From Orientallactaga sibirica (lineage: Eukaryota; Chordata; Mammalia; Rodentia; Dipodidae): a stretch of 64,000 bases of DNA. The stretch's first letter is position 1. The number at the start of each line of letters is the position of its first letter. The notes under the pieces were generated by a model. The model was not told the DNA's origin. It ran no database searches and saw only the letters and a list, made by a program, of their open reading frames with translations. Positions 31,481 through 42,559 of this stretch are shown here, piece by piece. The position numbers were made by a program, and so were the translations under genes. Where the stretch lies: NCBI GenBank assembly GCA_036365145.1, contig JAEOAD010002279.1:244001-308000 (forward strand), written 5' to 3'.

Positions 31481-32412
31481 CCAACTCTTTTAATATGGAA
31501 GAAAAGTTCCAAAGATTCTTGGTGAGTCACTTGTATTTAATGGAAAAGGTAACAGAAGACCAGCATATCCAGTGGCTTTTCTCATGACTATAAGAGATGG
31601 AGGGAGGAGAGATCTCAGGTATGGTAGAGGGAGATATTCCTTAGAAAAGGAGCCAGGGGGCCTGAATTCTGTGCCAGCTCCACGCGGCCTTTGTTCTGAA
31701 CATGCGCAGCTCACTTTCCCCATGCAACACTTGGTTATATCAAAGACAATAATTAGTCACCGGACCTTAAAGCCACATTTTATATCCCAACATAAAAAGG
31801 AAAATCAACAAAAGGCTTATGCTTGCTAACCTAACTGGAATTCTAGAACTTTCTGGGCAACAACTTTTCTGGCGTTCCAAGAACTCGGTAAGAGGAGATA
31901 TATGCACATTACATTATAATGTAACACTCAGACTGGGAACCCAACTCCAGAGTAACTTGCCAGTGACCCACGGGCAGTATGTGGCAGAGTTGGGCTCACA
32001 TCTGACCATGTGACTCCAGGACTCGACTCTTCCTCCTTAGGCAACAGGTCTTCCCTTGAAGGTGTAAAGAGAGCAAAATGTGATTATTTCTTTACATCAA
32101 ATTTAGAGAAAAATAGAAGGCACTTGACACTTGCCTGAGCAGGTGGGGATAGTAGATAAACAGGATGCTCTGCTGGTCTGAAAAGCTTTCCCCTGGGCCT
32201 GCATTGTTAAGCAAAATCCTTGAGGGCAGATAAGTAAGACCCTTGGAGACTCTGGCCTAACACCCCCACCAGGCTCTTCTGTAACTGATTCACAAGTTTG
32301 TTTAATCCTCTAGAATGGAATGCCCCTGCCTTAATGCACCGAATTCCCCTTTATGTCTAAAGCTACTTTTATGGCTGTAACTGCAACATGTGACTTGTGA
32401 TTTATGGTTTAA
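31481..32412. other. Spacer with a MIR-like relic
   Basis: 31945-32040 (AGTAACTTGCCAGTGACCC, GGCAGAGTTGGGCTCACA) looks like a minus-strand MIR. The rest is unclassified. Confidence 0.5.
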
Positions 32413-32423
32413 CTCCCATCCTG

Positions 32424-32748
32424 GTTTTTTTTTTTTTTTTGGAGAGAGAGACAGAGAGACACAGAGACAGAGAGACAGAGACAGAGAGACAGAGACAGAG
32501 AGACAGAGACAGAGAGAGAGACAGAGAGAGGGAGAGGAAGACAGAGACGGGCGCGCCAGCAGTCTCTCAGCTGCTGCTAACGAAATCCAGATGTGTGCGC
32601 CCCCTTGTGGTCAAGTGCGGCATTGCGCCCTTGCATCACTTTGCATCTGGCTAAACGTGGGGCCTGGAGATTGGAACCGCTGGAGATTGGAACCAGCGTT
32701 CTTAGGCTTAGGAGGCAGGCACCTTAACCCCTAAGCCATCTCTCCAGC
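32424..32748 (-). mobile_element. B2-superfamily SINE subtype II with (GAGACA)n expansion
   Basis: Perfect TSD CTCCCATCCTG at 32413-32423 and 32749-32759. The GA tract is expanded to a near 100-bp GACAGAGA microsatellite (32447-32545). Confidence 0.95.
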
Positions 32749-33150
32749 CTCCCATCCTGTTTTTGCAGTAAATATTGTGTTGTTTTTTCGCTCCAAACAA
32801 CTCACTGCTGCACCCCAAGACACCCACCCAACTCTGGGGTGTAGACCTGGTGAGCACCAGCTTTTCTTCTTTTCCTTTTCTTTCTTTTTTACCCAAGAAA
32901 ACTTTGTCTCACATGGTCTTACTTGTGTGACACCGGACCCCCCATAACAAAAGGCCAGAGAAGGTTGCCTGGTTGAAGCTGGGGAAAGGACCAGGAATCT
33001 TGACCCTCTCTCCAGAGACAGTCTCCCAGACCCTTGGATTTGTGAGGTACCGTTTGAAAGCTGCAAAGGAACTGCAAGAGGTTCTCTCTTCATACGTGTT
33101 TGGTTCCAGGAAGAAGCAGGTCTTGGATGGCTTGATAAAATGAGATTCTA

Positions 33151-33286
33151 GCCGGGCGTGGTGGCGCACGCCTTTAATCCCAGCACTCGGGAGGCAGAGG
33201 TAGGAGGATCGCCGTGAGTTCAAGGCCACCCTGAGACTACATAGTTAATTCCAGGTCAGCCTGGGCCAGAGTGAGACCCTACCTCG

Positions 33287-33319
<33 letters not shown>
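33151..33319 (+). mobile_element. B1 SINE, young-looking
   Basis: Close to consensus, with an A tail of about 34. TSD GAGATTCTA at 33142-33150 and 33320-33328. Confidence 0.95.
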
Positions 33320-33322
<3 letters not shown>

Positions 33323-33874
33323 ATTCTAGAACCATGTCTCAGCACATCACGAGGATTTGGGGCCAAGGGTTATAATTAAGGAAGGGTTAGGGTGGCAAAG
33401 CAATGCCAGGTGGTGGACTGTGTCTACTCAATAATTAAAAGGTGAATTACTGAGGTCTGTCAGGAGGTGGTTGACCCTCTGTGGACACACCTAGGAGGGA
33501 AAGGGCTGGCGTGGAGCACAGCTCCCTCTGGACTGTCCCCAAACCACCTCCACTCACATCTCTCTCCCCATAATATCAGACCACATGCAGTCCTCTCTCT
33601 CTGGCTTTTCAAATTGATGCTACCACACTGGTCCATGTGGACCGAAAGGGTCTGGTCCTCAGTGTAGGTGTATGGAGGCCACATTCTCTTCCTTCCACTG
33701 ATGGGAGCTTGGCACAAGGTGTTCCCCAGGGGTTGCAAGTCGGCCAGCATCGCTTTAAACCCCAGCTCTTTCTTACAGTGTCTTCTTTCTAGTGACTTTT
33801 CACCTTTCCTAAGATGACTTTCCCTTTCATAATGAGGACAATATTCTTCACTCACAGGATTGTTAAAAATAGCC
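33320..33874. other. Spacer without recognised gene
   Basis: Overlapping frames of 66 and 131 codons on opposite strands (33460-33855); neither resembles a known protein. Confidence 0.45.
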
Positions 33875-34029
33875 AGGGCTGGAGAGATGGCTTAGCAGTT
33901 AAGGCACATGCCTGCAAAGCCTAAGGACCCAGGTTCGATTCTTCCACAGATGTACATGGTGACGCGTGTGGCTGGAGTTGGTTTGCATTGGTGGCTATTC
34001 TCTCTCCCTCTCCCTCTTTCTGTCTCTAA

Positions 34030-34060
<31 letters not shown>

Positions 34061-34062
34061 AA
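33875..34062 (+). mobile_element. B2-superfamily SINE, subtype I, internally shortened
   Basis: Head and B box intact (AGGTTCGATTC), middle shortened, tail (AAAT)n of about 40 bp at 34028-34066. The next B1 sits in this tail. Confidence 0.9.
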
Positions 34063-34071
34063 TAAATCTTA

Positions 34072-34626
34072 AGCCTGGTGTGGTGGCATGTATGGCACAA
34101 TGCAGGCCTGGCCCTAGCCAGACCGCATGGCAGAGAAACCAGGAAGTGGCTTCTGTGAACACGGCATTCTGCACAGGCCTGGCGTGACAACAGCTACAGT
34201 CCCATGCTCGCAAGAAACCTGCTACGAGATGATCTGTCTGGAGACAGGCTGTCATTGGTCACAAAAAGGGGACCACCCCATACAATGATTGGCCAGCCAA
34301 GCCCCTTAAAACTCTGTGTACTTCCTCAATAAATGAGTTTGCGGCAGCTCGCCCTCTGCTGCTTCCACCCAACTCCTAGAGTCTGTGTTGTGACTCCGTG
34401 CCTCTCACCCTCCACCCAGCAGAGACCCTGCCGTCCCTCCTGGGCTGGCCCTAGGGGGACCCCAACAGTGGCACATGCCTTTAATCCCAGCACTTGGGAG
34501 ACAGAGGTAGGAGGATCACTGTGAGTTCAAAGCCACCCTGAGACTACATAGTGAATTCCAGGTCAGCCTGGGATAGAGTGAGACCCTACCTTGTAAAACA
34601 AAATGTAAATAACTAAAATAAATAAA
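34072..34626 (+). mobile_element. B1 SINE split by a solo LTR
   Basis: Left piece 34072-34088 (GCCTGGTGTGGTGGCA), right piece from 34468. AAATAAATCTT flanks both ends of the composite and marks the B1 TSD. Confidence 0.93.
34089..34467 (+). mobile_element. Solo LTR of an endogenous retrovirus, 379 bp
   Basis: Begins TGTATGGC, ends CCCAACA and is flanked by a perfect 6-bp TSD GTGGCA (34083-34088 and 34468-34473). A CCAAT-type GATTGGCC lies at 34287-34294, a TTAAAA box near 34306-34311 and a polyadenylation signal AATAAA at 34328-34333, in the order expected of U3 then R. A 6-bp TSD is typical of class II (ERVK) elements; that assignment is inference. There is no coding sequence. Confidence 0.9.
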
Positions 34627-34671
34627 TAAATAAATCTTTTTTAAAATCTTCAAAAAAAATTAGCCAAAATT

Positions 34672-34820
34672 AGCAGGGCATGGTGATGCATGCCTTTAAT
34701 CCCAGCACTTGGGAAGCAGAGGTAGGAGGATCACCATGAGTTCGAGGCTACCCTGAGACTACATAGTGAATTCCAGGTTAGCCTGGGCTAGAGCAAGACC
34801 CTACCTCAGGGAAAAAAAAA
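34672..34820 (+). mobile_element. B1 SINE with TSD
   Basis: TSD GCCAAAATT at 34663-34671 and 34821-34829. Slightly diverged. Confidence 0.92.
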
Positions 34821-34829
34821 GCCAAAATT

Positions 34830-35489
34830 TAAGTGTGAATATATGTGTGTACAACAATTATAAAATTAACTAACATGTGATAACTTCTCAGTATACAGCT
34901 TTCTTTTTAATGGGGCCCATATTAGAAAGTAGGGCGGATTTTGCCTCTTAATATAAATTCCTTATCAAAATTTAACTGAAGCATTATCTCCATACTGGTT
35001 ACTTCAACTTACAGTTATTTGTTTTTCCAATAAAAGTATCCTTCTAACATTATTCATTAGCATGTGGAGTAATCAAAGGTGAATAAAATATGGCTCTCCA
35101 CCTCCAGACATTGGTCTTGTTTGATTTAGGTCTGGCCATTTTCCCCAGCCTTTGAGTGTGCCCCCAAGGCAGTGAGATTGAGAGGGGCTGAGAGCCAGCC
35201 AGGACACTTCTCAGCAGATATAAACTCTGTATTGGGTGAAGAGATGTCCCCGGGAAGGTCATACATTCGTCCTCTATGTCTCAATTCGCCCTCGTCTGGA
35301 GAGTTTGGACTAGAGGTTGCCCAAGGTCATTTCTAACCCAAGATGTCTGTGAGATGAAAATGCCCCTAGGGAAAAGGCTGAAGCAGTAGGAACGTCTCGC
35401 TGACCTCCAGTGCCGGCCTTCCTCGCCCAAGCCCCAGATGTGACTGGTTCCTCCTGGGACAAAAGCACAATAAGAATCACAGGCTAGGA
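34830..35489. other. Spacer without recognised gene
   Basis: Repeat-poor; nothing recognised. Confidence 0.5.
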
Positions 35490-35940
35490 AGTCGTTTCAC
35501 CAGACTCCCAAGGCCAAGGTTGAAATCCTGGCTGCTCCCTGTAGCATCCGGGTGACTTTGGAGCACTTATTTCAAAGCTTTAATTTCTACTATATTAAAC
35601 GAAGGCAATGGATACATTTACCTTATAATATAAATACATTCGGGCTGGAGAAATGCCTTAGTGTTTAAGGTGCTTGCCTGCGAAGCCAAAGGACCCAGGT
35701 TCAATTCCCCAGAACCCACGTAAGCCAGCTACACAAAGGAGTGCACACATCTGGAATTCATTTGTAGCGGCTGGAGGCCCTGGCACACCCATTATTCTCC
35801 CCCTCCCCCTGCCTATTTCTTCCTCTCAAATAAATAAATAAAAATAAAATATTAAAAAAATAAAATAAATACATTCATCTCATAACGTTTTCCCAAGAGG
35901 TGAATGAAGGAATGTATGTTAAGTCTTAAGTTGGTATTTG
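35490..35940 (+). mobile_element. MIR split by a SINE
   Basis: Left part: AATCCTGGCTGCTCCCTG, GGGTGACTTTGGAGCA. Right part after the SINE: TCTCATAACG, GAATGAAGGAATGTATG. The two halves follow the MIR order. Confidence 0.75.
35642..35865 (+). mobile_element. B2-superfamily SINE, subtype I, inside the MIR
   Basis: TSD TAAATACATTC at 35631-35641 and 35866-35876. Confidence 0.93.
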
Positions 35941-36054
35941 ACTTTAATGAGTATTGTCCACCAGTTTCCCATTTCTCTGTTGAACTCAGCTAGCTGGTCC
36001 GGTTCCCCTGTCCCTGAATTATACTAAATCGCAACTGCTTACACGCACACTCAT

Positions 36055-36172
36055 CCTTTCCCTTCACTGTGAGTCCTTTGAGGTCGTAGGCTTAGTCTGC
36101 CTTTCATTTACCCAGTTCCTGGACCCATGCTACCAGCACCTTGACAGCTAGCCAATAAATGCTTTTAGAAAG
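36055..36172 (+). mobile_element. L2/MIR-type 3' end relic
   Basis: GTGAGTCCTTTGAGGTC ... AGCACCTTGACAGC ... CAATAAATGC matches the common ending of L2 elements. Confidence 0.6.
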
Positions 36173-36528
36173 AAAATGGACCACATTGGTAGAGAGATGC
36201 ATAAATCTCTTTGTTTTTCAAACACCCCAGACAGGCGTGTAAACACAAAGCAGGTATGTGTTTGGTTGTGCCACAGCGACCAAAGTTATAGAAAATAAAA
36301 ATCAAAGTAAAAAAATTAATGGCCTACATGCATTTAGACAAGGATTTCCAACATCCTAGTATTCCAGAAAAAATGCTATTAGCTAAAAAGGGAGGAGCCA
36401 GGACCATGGACAGCCACCCCGACTGTCTTCTGCCAAACATCTCAAGATTTCTACCAATTGGAAGTGGATGAAAGCAGGAATAGGTGGAGGCTAGATCGTG
36501 TGTGGAAGGATTCAAGTTTGGACTTGAG

Positions 36529-36662
36529 CCGGGCATGGTGACAAACGCCTTTAATGCCCGTGCTCAGGAGGCAGAGGTAGGAGGAGCGACCCTGAGACTA
36601 CATAGTGAATTCTGGGTCAGCCTGGGCTAGAGTGAGACCCTACCTGGAAAAACAAAAAACAA
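36529..36662 (+). mobile_element. B1 SINE, internally deleted
   Basis: Loses about 17 bp after GGTAGGAGGA. Ends in an A/C-rich tail that runs into the CA repeat. Confidence 0.88.
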
Positions 36663-36663
36663 A

Positions 36664-36691
36664 CCACACACACACACACACACACACACAC
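36664..36691 (+). repeat. (CA)n microsatellite
   Basis: About 14 CA units grown at the B1 tail. Confidence 0.95.
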
Positions 36692-36961
36692 GTATGTATC
36701 TGAACAGACTTTATGCAGGAAATGGCATGACTGGATTTTAAGCTTAGAAGGACCATGGTAGGTGTAACATGGAGCCTGGATTTGATGTCCGTCCAGTGCT
36801 AGAATCTAAGAGACATGTAAGAGAGAGTCATAGAAATGTAGCAAGCAGTCATGAAGGCCTGCGTTGAGTGTATGTGGTGTGAATGCAAGAAAAGAGGAAG
36901 TTGGAGTGATAAGAGAATAAAACCAATGTGTCACGATGGAGGGAGAGTCAAAGAACCACAG
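36692..36961. other. Spacer without recognised gene
   Basis: Unclassified. Confidence 0.5.
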
Positions 36962-37226
36962 GATTTTTTTTTTTTTGAGAGAGAGAGGGACAGAAACAGA
37001 GAGAGACAGAGAGGCAGAGGGAGAGGCAGAGAGAGAGAGAATGGTGCTCCTGCGGCCTCTCAGCTGCTGTGAATGAATTCCAGACCCATGAGCCCCCTTG
37101 TGGGCAAGTGTGGCATTGCGCCCTTGTGTCACTCTCCATCCAGCTAACCGTGGGACCTGGAGAATAGAACAGGTATATTAGGCTTGGCAAGCAGGTGCCT
37201 TAACCGCTAAGCCATCTCTCCAGCCT
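36962..37226 (-). mobile_element. B2-superfamily SINE, subtype II
   Basis: Minus-strand copy with an expanded GAGAGACAGAG tract, ending CTCTCCAGCC. Confidence 0.9.
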
Positions 37227-37329
37227 GAAACATGGGATTTTTATGGAGGCTATTAGCGTTGATAGAAGGTGTACTACAGAAATAATAAAATCAAGAGGCA
37301 AAATTGTTGGATTCAGTTTTTTTGTTTTC

Positions 37330-37555
37330 TTTAAAAAAAAAACTTTTATTTATTTGAGAGCGACAGAGAGAAAAAGAGGCAGAGAGAGAAGAGAGAGAAT
37401 GGGCCCACCAGGGCCTCCAGCCACTGCAAAATAACTTCAGATGCATGCGCCACCTTGTGCATCTGGCTTATGTGGGTCTTGGAGAATGGAGCCTTGAACT
37501 GGAATCCTTAGGCTTCACAGGCAAGCGCTTAACCACTAAGCCACCTCTCCAGCCC
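37330..37555 (-). mobile_element. B2-superfamily SINE, subtype I
   Basis: Carries the same B-box-region duplication as the copy at 2653. GATTCTGTTTTCTTT-like flanks suggest a TSD. Confidence 0.9.
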
Positions 37556-37939
37556 CAGATTCTGTTTTCTTTATCTGGCTTTTGGTTTCAGTAGCATCTC
37601 CATGCCGAAATATCCAGTAATCCGTTAAGATGGGCTTGGCATTCAGAAGAGTGGATATGTACTGAACACCGAGGGAGGGAATATCTGCTATATTTTGCTA
37701 GTCTAGTTCAAACCCTAATTAGTTACTTACTCTCATTCTCGTGTATGCTGCTGATCACCAGAGCTCATGGGCTTTCCCATCAATGGTAAATCCATGTACT
37801 CTGAGATCACAAATCACAATCCAATCTCACAGATTTCTGGAGATGCACCCCGACATGCTTTTCTAAGGCCAGTTATCTCCAAAGCGCCCCAATCCTGCCT
37901 GAGTTTTAACCTTTCCTGTTTACAAATATATTATCTTTC

Positions 37940-38062
37940 TTTGTTTAATTAATTAATTAATTTGAGAGCGACAGACAAACAGAGAGAAAGAGGCAGATAG
38001 ATAGAGAGAGAATGGGTGCGCCAGGGCCTCCAGCCACTGCAAACGAACTCCAGATGTGCGTG
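37940..38062 (-). mobile_element. SINE 3' half fused to L1
   Basis: Minus-strand subtype I copy with an (AATT)n tail that breaks off after CTCCAGATGTGCGTGC; the head half is missing and L1 sequence follows at once. Confidence 0.85.
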
Positions 38063-38835
38063 CATTTCCTTCTCTTCTTGTTCCAGCTGAAACAACAAGT
38101 ACATCTCTGAATAGGAATGGAGAGAGTGGACAGCCTTGTCTTATTCTTGTGGGCATGCTTGGAATTGTCCCCCACTTAGTGTAACATGGCTGTAGGTTTG
38201 CATATCTATCTTTTACAATGCTGACATATGTTTTCTCCAGACCTAATCTCTCCAGGCTTTTTACCATGAAGGGTTGCTAGATTTTTGTTAAAAGATTTAT
38301 CAGCCATCAGTCGAGATGATCAGATGATTTCTGTCCCTGCATCTGTTTATGGGATGAACGGCATCTATTGATTTGTGTTGAACCATCATCACAGTTCTCA
38401 AAGGAAGCCCACTTGATCATTGAACATGGTGAATGGCATTTTTTATGTATCCTGGAAGTCAGCTTGCAAGTATTTTATTGAGAATTTTTGTGACTACGTT
38501 CATTAGGGAGGTTGGTCTGTAATTGTTTTGTTTTGTTTTGTTATGGCTTCACCTGGTTCTGCTATCGGCATAATGCTGGTTTTGTAAAGGAATTTGGTAG
38601 CCTTCCTTCTTGTTTTATATTAAAGAGTAATTTGAGAAGCATTGGTTTCAGCTGTTTTTAAAGATCTGGTAGAATTCTGCAGTGAATCCATCTGGACCTG
38701 GACTCTTTTTAGCTGTTAGTTTTTAATTTTTTTTTTAACCACTTCTTCAATTTCATCTTGGTTTAACTTTGGTAGGTCTTATGCTTCTAGAAATCCACTC
38801 ATTTCTTTTAGACTTTCCAATGTGGTGGAATATAG

Positions 38836-39056
38836 TTTTTAAAAAAATATTTTGTTTGTTTATTTGACAGAAAGAAAAGGAGAGACAGAGAGAGTAAGAG
38901 ATAGAGAATGGACATGCCAGGGCTCTAGCCACTGCAAACAAACTCCAGACGTATGAGCCACCTTGTGCATCCTGCTTACACGGGTCCTGAGGAATTGAAT
39001 CTGGGTCCTTAGGCTTTGCAAGCAAGCACCTTAACTGCTAAGCCATCTCTTCAGCA
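38836..39056 (-). mobile_element. B2-superfamily SINE, subtype I, inside L1
   Basis: Ends ATCTCTTCAGC. AATATAG on both sides is the probable TSD. Confidence 0.9.
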
Positions 39057-39513
39057 CAAATATAGGGTTTTTTTTTTAAAGGTATGTCATTATTTTGGAA
39101 TTTCACTGGTGTCCATTGTCATGTCTCCTTTTTCATCTCTAATCTTACTAATTTGAGTTTAGTTTTGGCTAATTTGTCTATAGCTTTTCAGTATTGTTTA
39201 TCTTTTGGAAGACTCAAGCCTGCATTTTCTTGATACTTGCCATTATTTTCCATCTCCATTTTATGGATTTCTGCCCTGATATTAATTATTTCTTTCTGTA
39301 TGATACTTTCTGAGTTTGATTTCTTCCAGTTTTCCCAAGGCCTTAAAGGGACATCATTCAGTTACTTATATGAGAACTCTGTTTTTGTAATATAGGTACT
39401 TACAGCTCTCAATATCCCTTTTAGGTTATGATATGGGACATTTTCTTTAAATTCTAGGAACCCTGTAGACTTTCGACTTGATTTCTCTAATGACACATTC
39501 ACTTTTCAATACC

Positions 39514-39731
39514 CCCTTTTTTTTAGAGAGAGAGGGCGGGAGCAAGAGACAGACAATTGGTGTGGCAGGGCCTCAGCCACTATAATTGAACTCCAGATGC
39601 TTGCGCCACCTAGTGGGCATGTGCGACCTTGAGCTTGTCTCGCTTTTGTGCGTCTGGCTTACATGGGATCTGGGTAGTTGAACATGGCTTTGCAGGCAAG
39701 CACCTTAACTGCTAAGACATCTCTCCAGCCC
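39514..39731 (-). mobile_element. B2-superfamily SINE, subtype III, inside L1
   Basis: GCGCCACCTAGTGGGCATG and GACCTTGAGCTTGTCTCGC mark the subtype. TTCAATA on both sides. Confidence 0.9.
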
Positions 39732-40085
39732 TTCAATAGCAGTCTTTAATTTCGATGAGTTTCTGTATTTTCTGTAGTTTTTCTTGTTGTGGGTTTGTAG
39801 CTTTATTCCATTGCAATCACATAGAATACAAAGCTATTTCAATATTTTATTTTGAGATTTGCTTTGTCCTAATATGTAATCAATTTCTGAGTGTGATGGG
39901 CAACTGATAAGAATATGCATAGTGTTTGAATAGAATGTTCTGTAGATATCTATTGTTGATTTGTTTTATGATGGAATCTGATTCCAATATTTTTATTTTT
40001 CTCAGGATGTTTATTTGTGAGATAGAAGTATTGATGTCGCCTGCTATTACTTTGATTTATGAATTCTTTTTCTGTTGTTCTGTTA

Positions 40086-40215
40086 CCATATAAACTTCAT
40101 AAAACTATTGAAACATCAGATGTGGGGTAAATGAATCCAGTGTTTTCTGGCCATAATCATTTACATTGGGCTCTGGAATAAACTATGTCTTATCTCCTTC
40201 GAGAACTAGGTTTAT
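40086..40215 (+). mobile_element. LTR-like 3' fragment
   Basis: CATATAAACTTCATAAAACT, GGCCATAATCATTTACATTG, GGCTCTGGAATAAACTATG and CTTATCTCCTTCGAG. The same order is found at 54940-55300. TATA-type and AATAAA motifs suggest an old LTR (ERVL/MaLR-like is a guess). Confidence 0.45.
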
Positions 40216-40590
40216 GGGGCTTTATTTTTTTCCCCATTATTATTTTATAGACCTATACACCCAGGATCACATAAGAAATTTCTTGGGTGACGGGGGCTTA
40301 AGAAGCCCTATCCTGCACAATGCACAACAGGTACAGATCACATTATTTCATTGGGGCATCTCAGAGTAAAATGTTCTGAGAATCTCAGACAGAGTGGGAT
40401 CATGGTTATTGACCAGAGCCTTTCTAGGCCATAGTTTCCATTACAAGAAATTATGAGGCTAAGCAGAGAACATAACTTACTGCGGTTGACTTTCACTGGG
40501 TAAAATATTGTACCAAGCTCCTACTATTAGCCAAGAAGTACCTTAGGTGATGGAAATAGAGCTAAAAAATGAAAGCTATAGACTGTTCTT
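40216..40590. other. Spacer without recognised gene
   Basis: Unclassified. Confidence 0.5.
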
Positions 40591-40599
40591 TCCTTTTTC

Positions 40600-40772
40600 T
40601 TTTTCTTTCTTTCTTTTTTTATTGTTTTGGTTTTACGAGGTAGGGTCTTGCTCTAGCCCAGGCTGACCTGGAATTCACTATGTAATCTCAGGGTGGCCTC
40701 AAACTCATGGCGATCCTCCTACCTCTGCCTCCCAAGTGCTGGGATTAAAGGTGTGCGTCACCACGCCAGGTT
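40600..40772 (-). mobile_element. B1 SINE
   Basis: Minus-strand B1, CGAGGTAGGGTCTTGCTC to CACCACGCCAGG. The first of a tandem pair. Confidence 0.93.
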
Positions 40773-40775
40773 TTG

Positions 40776-40948
40776 GATTTCTGTTTTTGTTTTGTTTTGT
40801 TTTTGTTTTTTGCGGTAGGGTCTCACTCTATCCCAGGCTGACCTGGAATTCACTATGTAGTCTCAGGGTGTCCTTGAACTCTCTGCGATCCTCCTACCTC
40901 TGCCTCCTGAGTGCTGGGATCAAAGGCATGTGCCACCATGCCAGGCTT
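40776..40948 (-). mobile_element. B1 SINE
   Basis: Second minus-strand B1, with a (GTTTT)n tail. TAGACYGTT at the outer borders of the pair (about 40580 and 40948) suggests that the two share an outer TSD. Confidence 0.93.
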
Positions 40949-40949
40949 A

Positions 40950-41345
40950 GACCGTTATTTTCTTTATGGCTTACTAGGACAGAGCTCAACTTATAACCAA
41001 GCCACTAGCATGCAGCATGGAGGATGCGGTGACTATACATTCCAATGAGGTATCTCCCTCAAGGGAGGAATGCTCTGAAGCAGGGCAAGGATCATGATGT
41101 CACCTTCGTCTGACCAAAGCCTTTTTAGTATATCATGTCCCCTACATTATTAGCTGGTAATAATAGGATCTGTTGACCCTGAGGTCGAGGAGTGATTAGG
41201 GGCATAGACCTTGGACTTGGAGTACTGAGTTTAAATATCAGCCCCATGTATGTCTTCTGCTCTTACGGGTAAGTTGGTTGACCCATTTGAGGGTCCTCCT
41301 GTTGTAGCATAAGTGGCCTATCTCATAAATTTACTATGTTTGATA
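40950..41345. other. Spacer without recognised gene
   Basis: Unclassified. Confidence 0.5.
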
Positions 41346-41357
41346 AGGAGTATGGAG

Positions 41358-41637
41358 GTTTTTTTAAAAAATTTTTATTATTTTATTTATTTTTGGAGAG
41401 AGACAGAGAGAGAGAGAGAGAGACAGAAAGGGAGAGGGAGACAGATAGAGATGGACGCGCCAGCAGTGTCTCAGCTGCTGTGAGAGAAATCCAGATGCGT
41501 GCGCCCCCTTGTGGTCAAGTGCGGCATTGCGCCCTTGCGTCACTTTGCATCTGGCTAAACGTGGGACCTGGAGATTGGAACCGGGTTCTTAGGCTTAGCA
41601 GGCAGGCACCTTAACCGCTAAGCCATCTCTCCAGCCC
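41358..41637 (-). mobile_element. B2-superfamily SINE, subtype II, with TSD
   Basis: Close to consensus. Perfect 12-bp TSD AGGAGTATGGAG at 41346-41357 and 41638-41649. Confidence 0.95.
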
Positions 41638-41885
41638 AGGAGTATGGAGTTTTAAAAGCATGTTTTGGGTAATCTGTAAAGTTCTTTCTAGTTCAAAATA
41701 TAATCTTATTTTCTGGTGTGGGCATGGCAGGGAAGACTTGAAAGGCATGTAGAAAGGATGATTAAGTACAGGCTTTGCTACACACTAGCTATCAAGTTGA
41801 AGTTCTGGGCCATAGTTTTCCCAGACTTCAGTTATGAGTATACACCATACAATGTCAGGGATGCATTTTCTTAACTGATAGTATC

Positions 41886-42092
41886 TTTTTTTAAAAAATG
41901 TATTTTATTTATTTGAGAGAGAAAGAGAGAGAGAGAAAGAATGGACACACTGGGGCCTCCAGCCACTGCAAACAACACCAGATGTGTGTGCCCTCTTGTG
42001 TATCTGGCTTACATGGGCCCTGGGGAATCGAACCTGGGTCCTTTGGCTTCTCAGGCAAATGCTTTAACTGCTAAGCTATCTCTCCAGCCCCA
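41886..42092 (-). mobile_element. B2-superfamily SINE, subtype I
   Basis: Flanked by TGATAGTAT on the left and TGATAGGAT on the right. The right flank is reused by the next B1. Confidence 0.9.
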
Positions 42093-42104
42093 TTGATAGG
42101 ATAT

Positions 42105-42107
<3 letters not shown>

Positions 42108-42135
<28 letters not shown>

Positions 42136-42279
42136 CGATTTTTCGAGGTAGGGTCTCACTTTAGCTCAGGCTGACCTGGAATTCACTATGTACTCTCAGG
42201 GTGGCCTCAAACTCACAGCAATCCTCCTACCTCTGCCTCCCGAGTGCTGGGATTAAAGGCGTGTGCCACCACGCCCAGC
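42108..42279 (-). mobile_element. B1 SINE at the same site
   Basis: Minus-strand B1 with a T28 start. Perfect TSD TGATAGGATATTCT at 42094-42107 and 42280-42293. Confidence 0.95.
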
Positions 42280-42559
42280 TGATAGGATATTCTAAGTGAC
42301 ATAAATAAACCTGATTTTTTTTGGATATTAGAAGAAAAGAGTTAGAAAAACCAGGCTTGTCTCCTAGATGACACTTTTTTTTTCCTACTTTCCTTTAACC
42401 CCTTCATCTGTATGTTTCAAATGATTGAACCTGTTTTTCTTCAATAAATGACGGAAGCATTGATGTCAGCTAGGCCTACACAGGCCCAGAACATCTGCAT
42501 AGGAACTGAGAAGAGACACTGGCAGCCACCAGGCTGTTTCCCCAGCAGATCCTCCTTGC

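Larger units (their letters stand above)
38063..40085 (-). mobile_element. L1 ORF2 relic, interrupted by two SINEs
   Basis: Minus-strand L1 reverse-transcriptase and upstream region, at 38063-38835, 39057-39513 and 39732-40085. Landmarks in complement: TTGGAATTGTCCCCCACT, TGTTGAACCATCATC, CCCACTTGATCATTGAACATG, GAGGTTGGTCTGTAATTG and GAATCCATCTGGACCTGGAC, all in the canonical L1 order. Stop codons and indels break every frame, so it is dead. Confidence 0.93.

Noticed and set aside
34089..34467. Full endogenous provirus
   Set aside because: A single LTR with its TSD directly on both sides; no internal coding sequence.
38063..40085. Functional L1 reverse transcriptase
   Set aside because: Every frame is broken by stops and indels, and two SINEs interrupt it.
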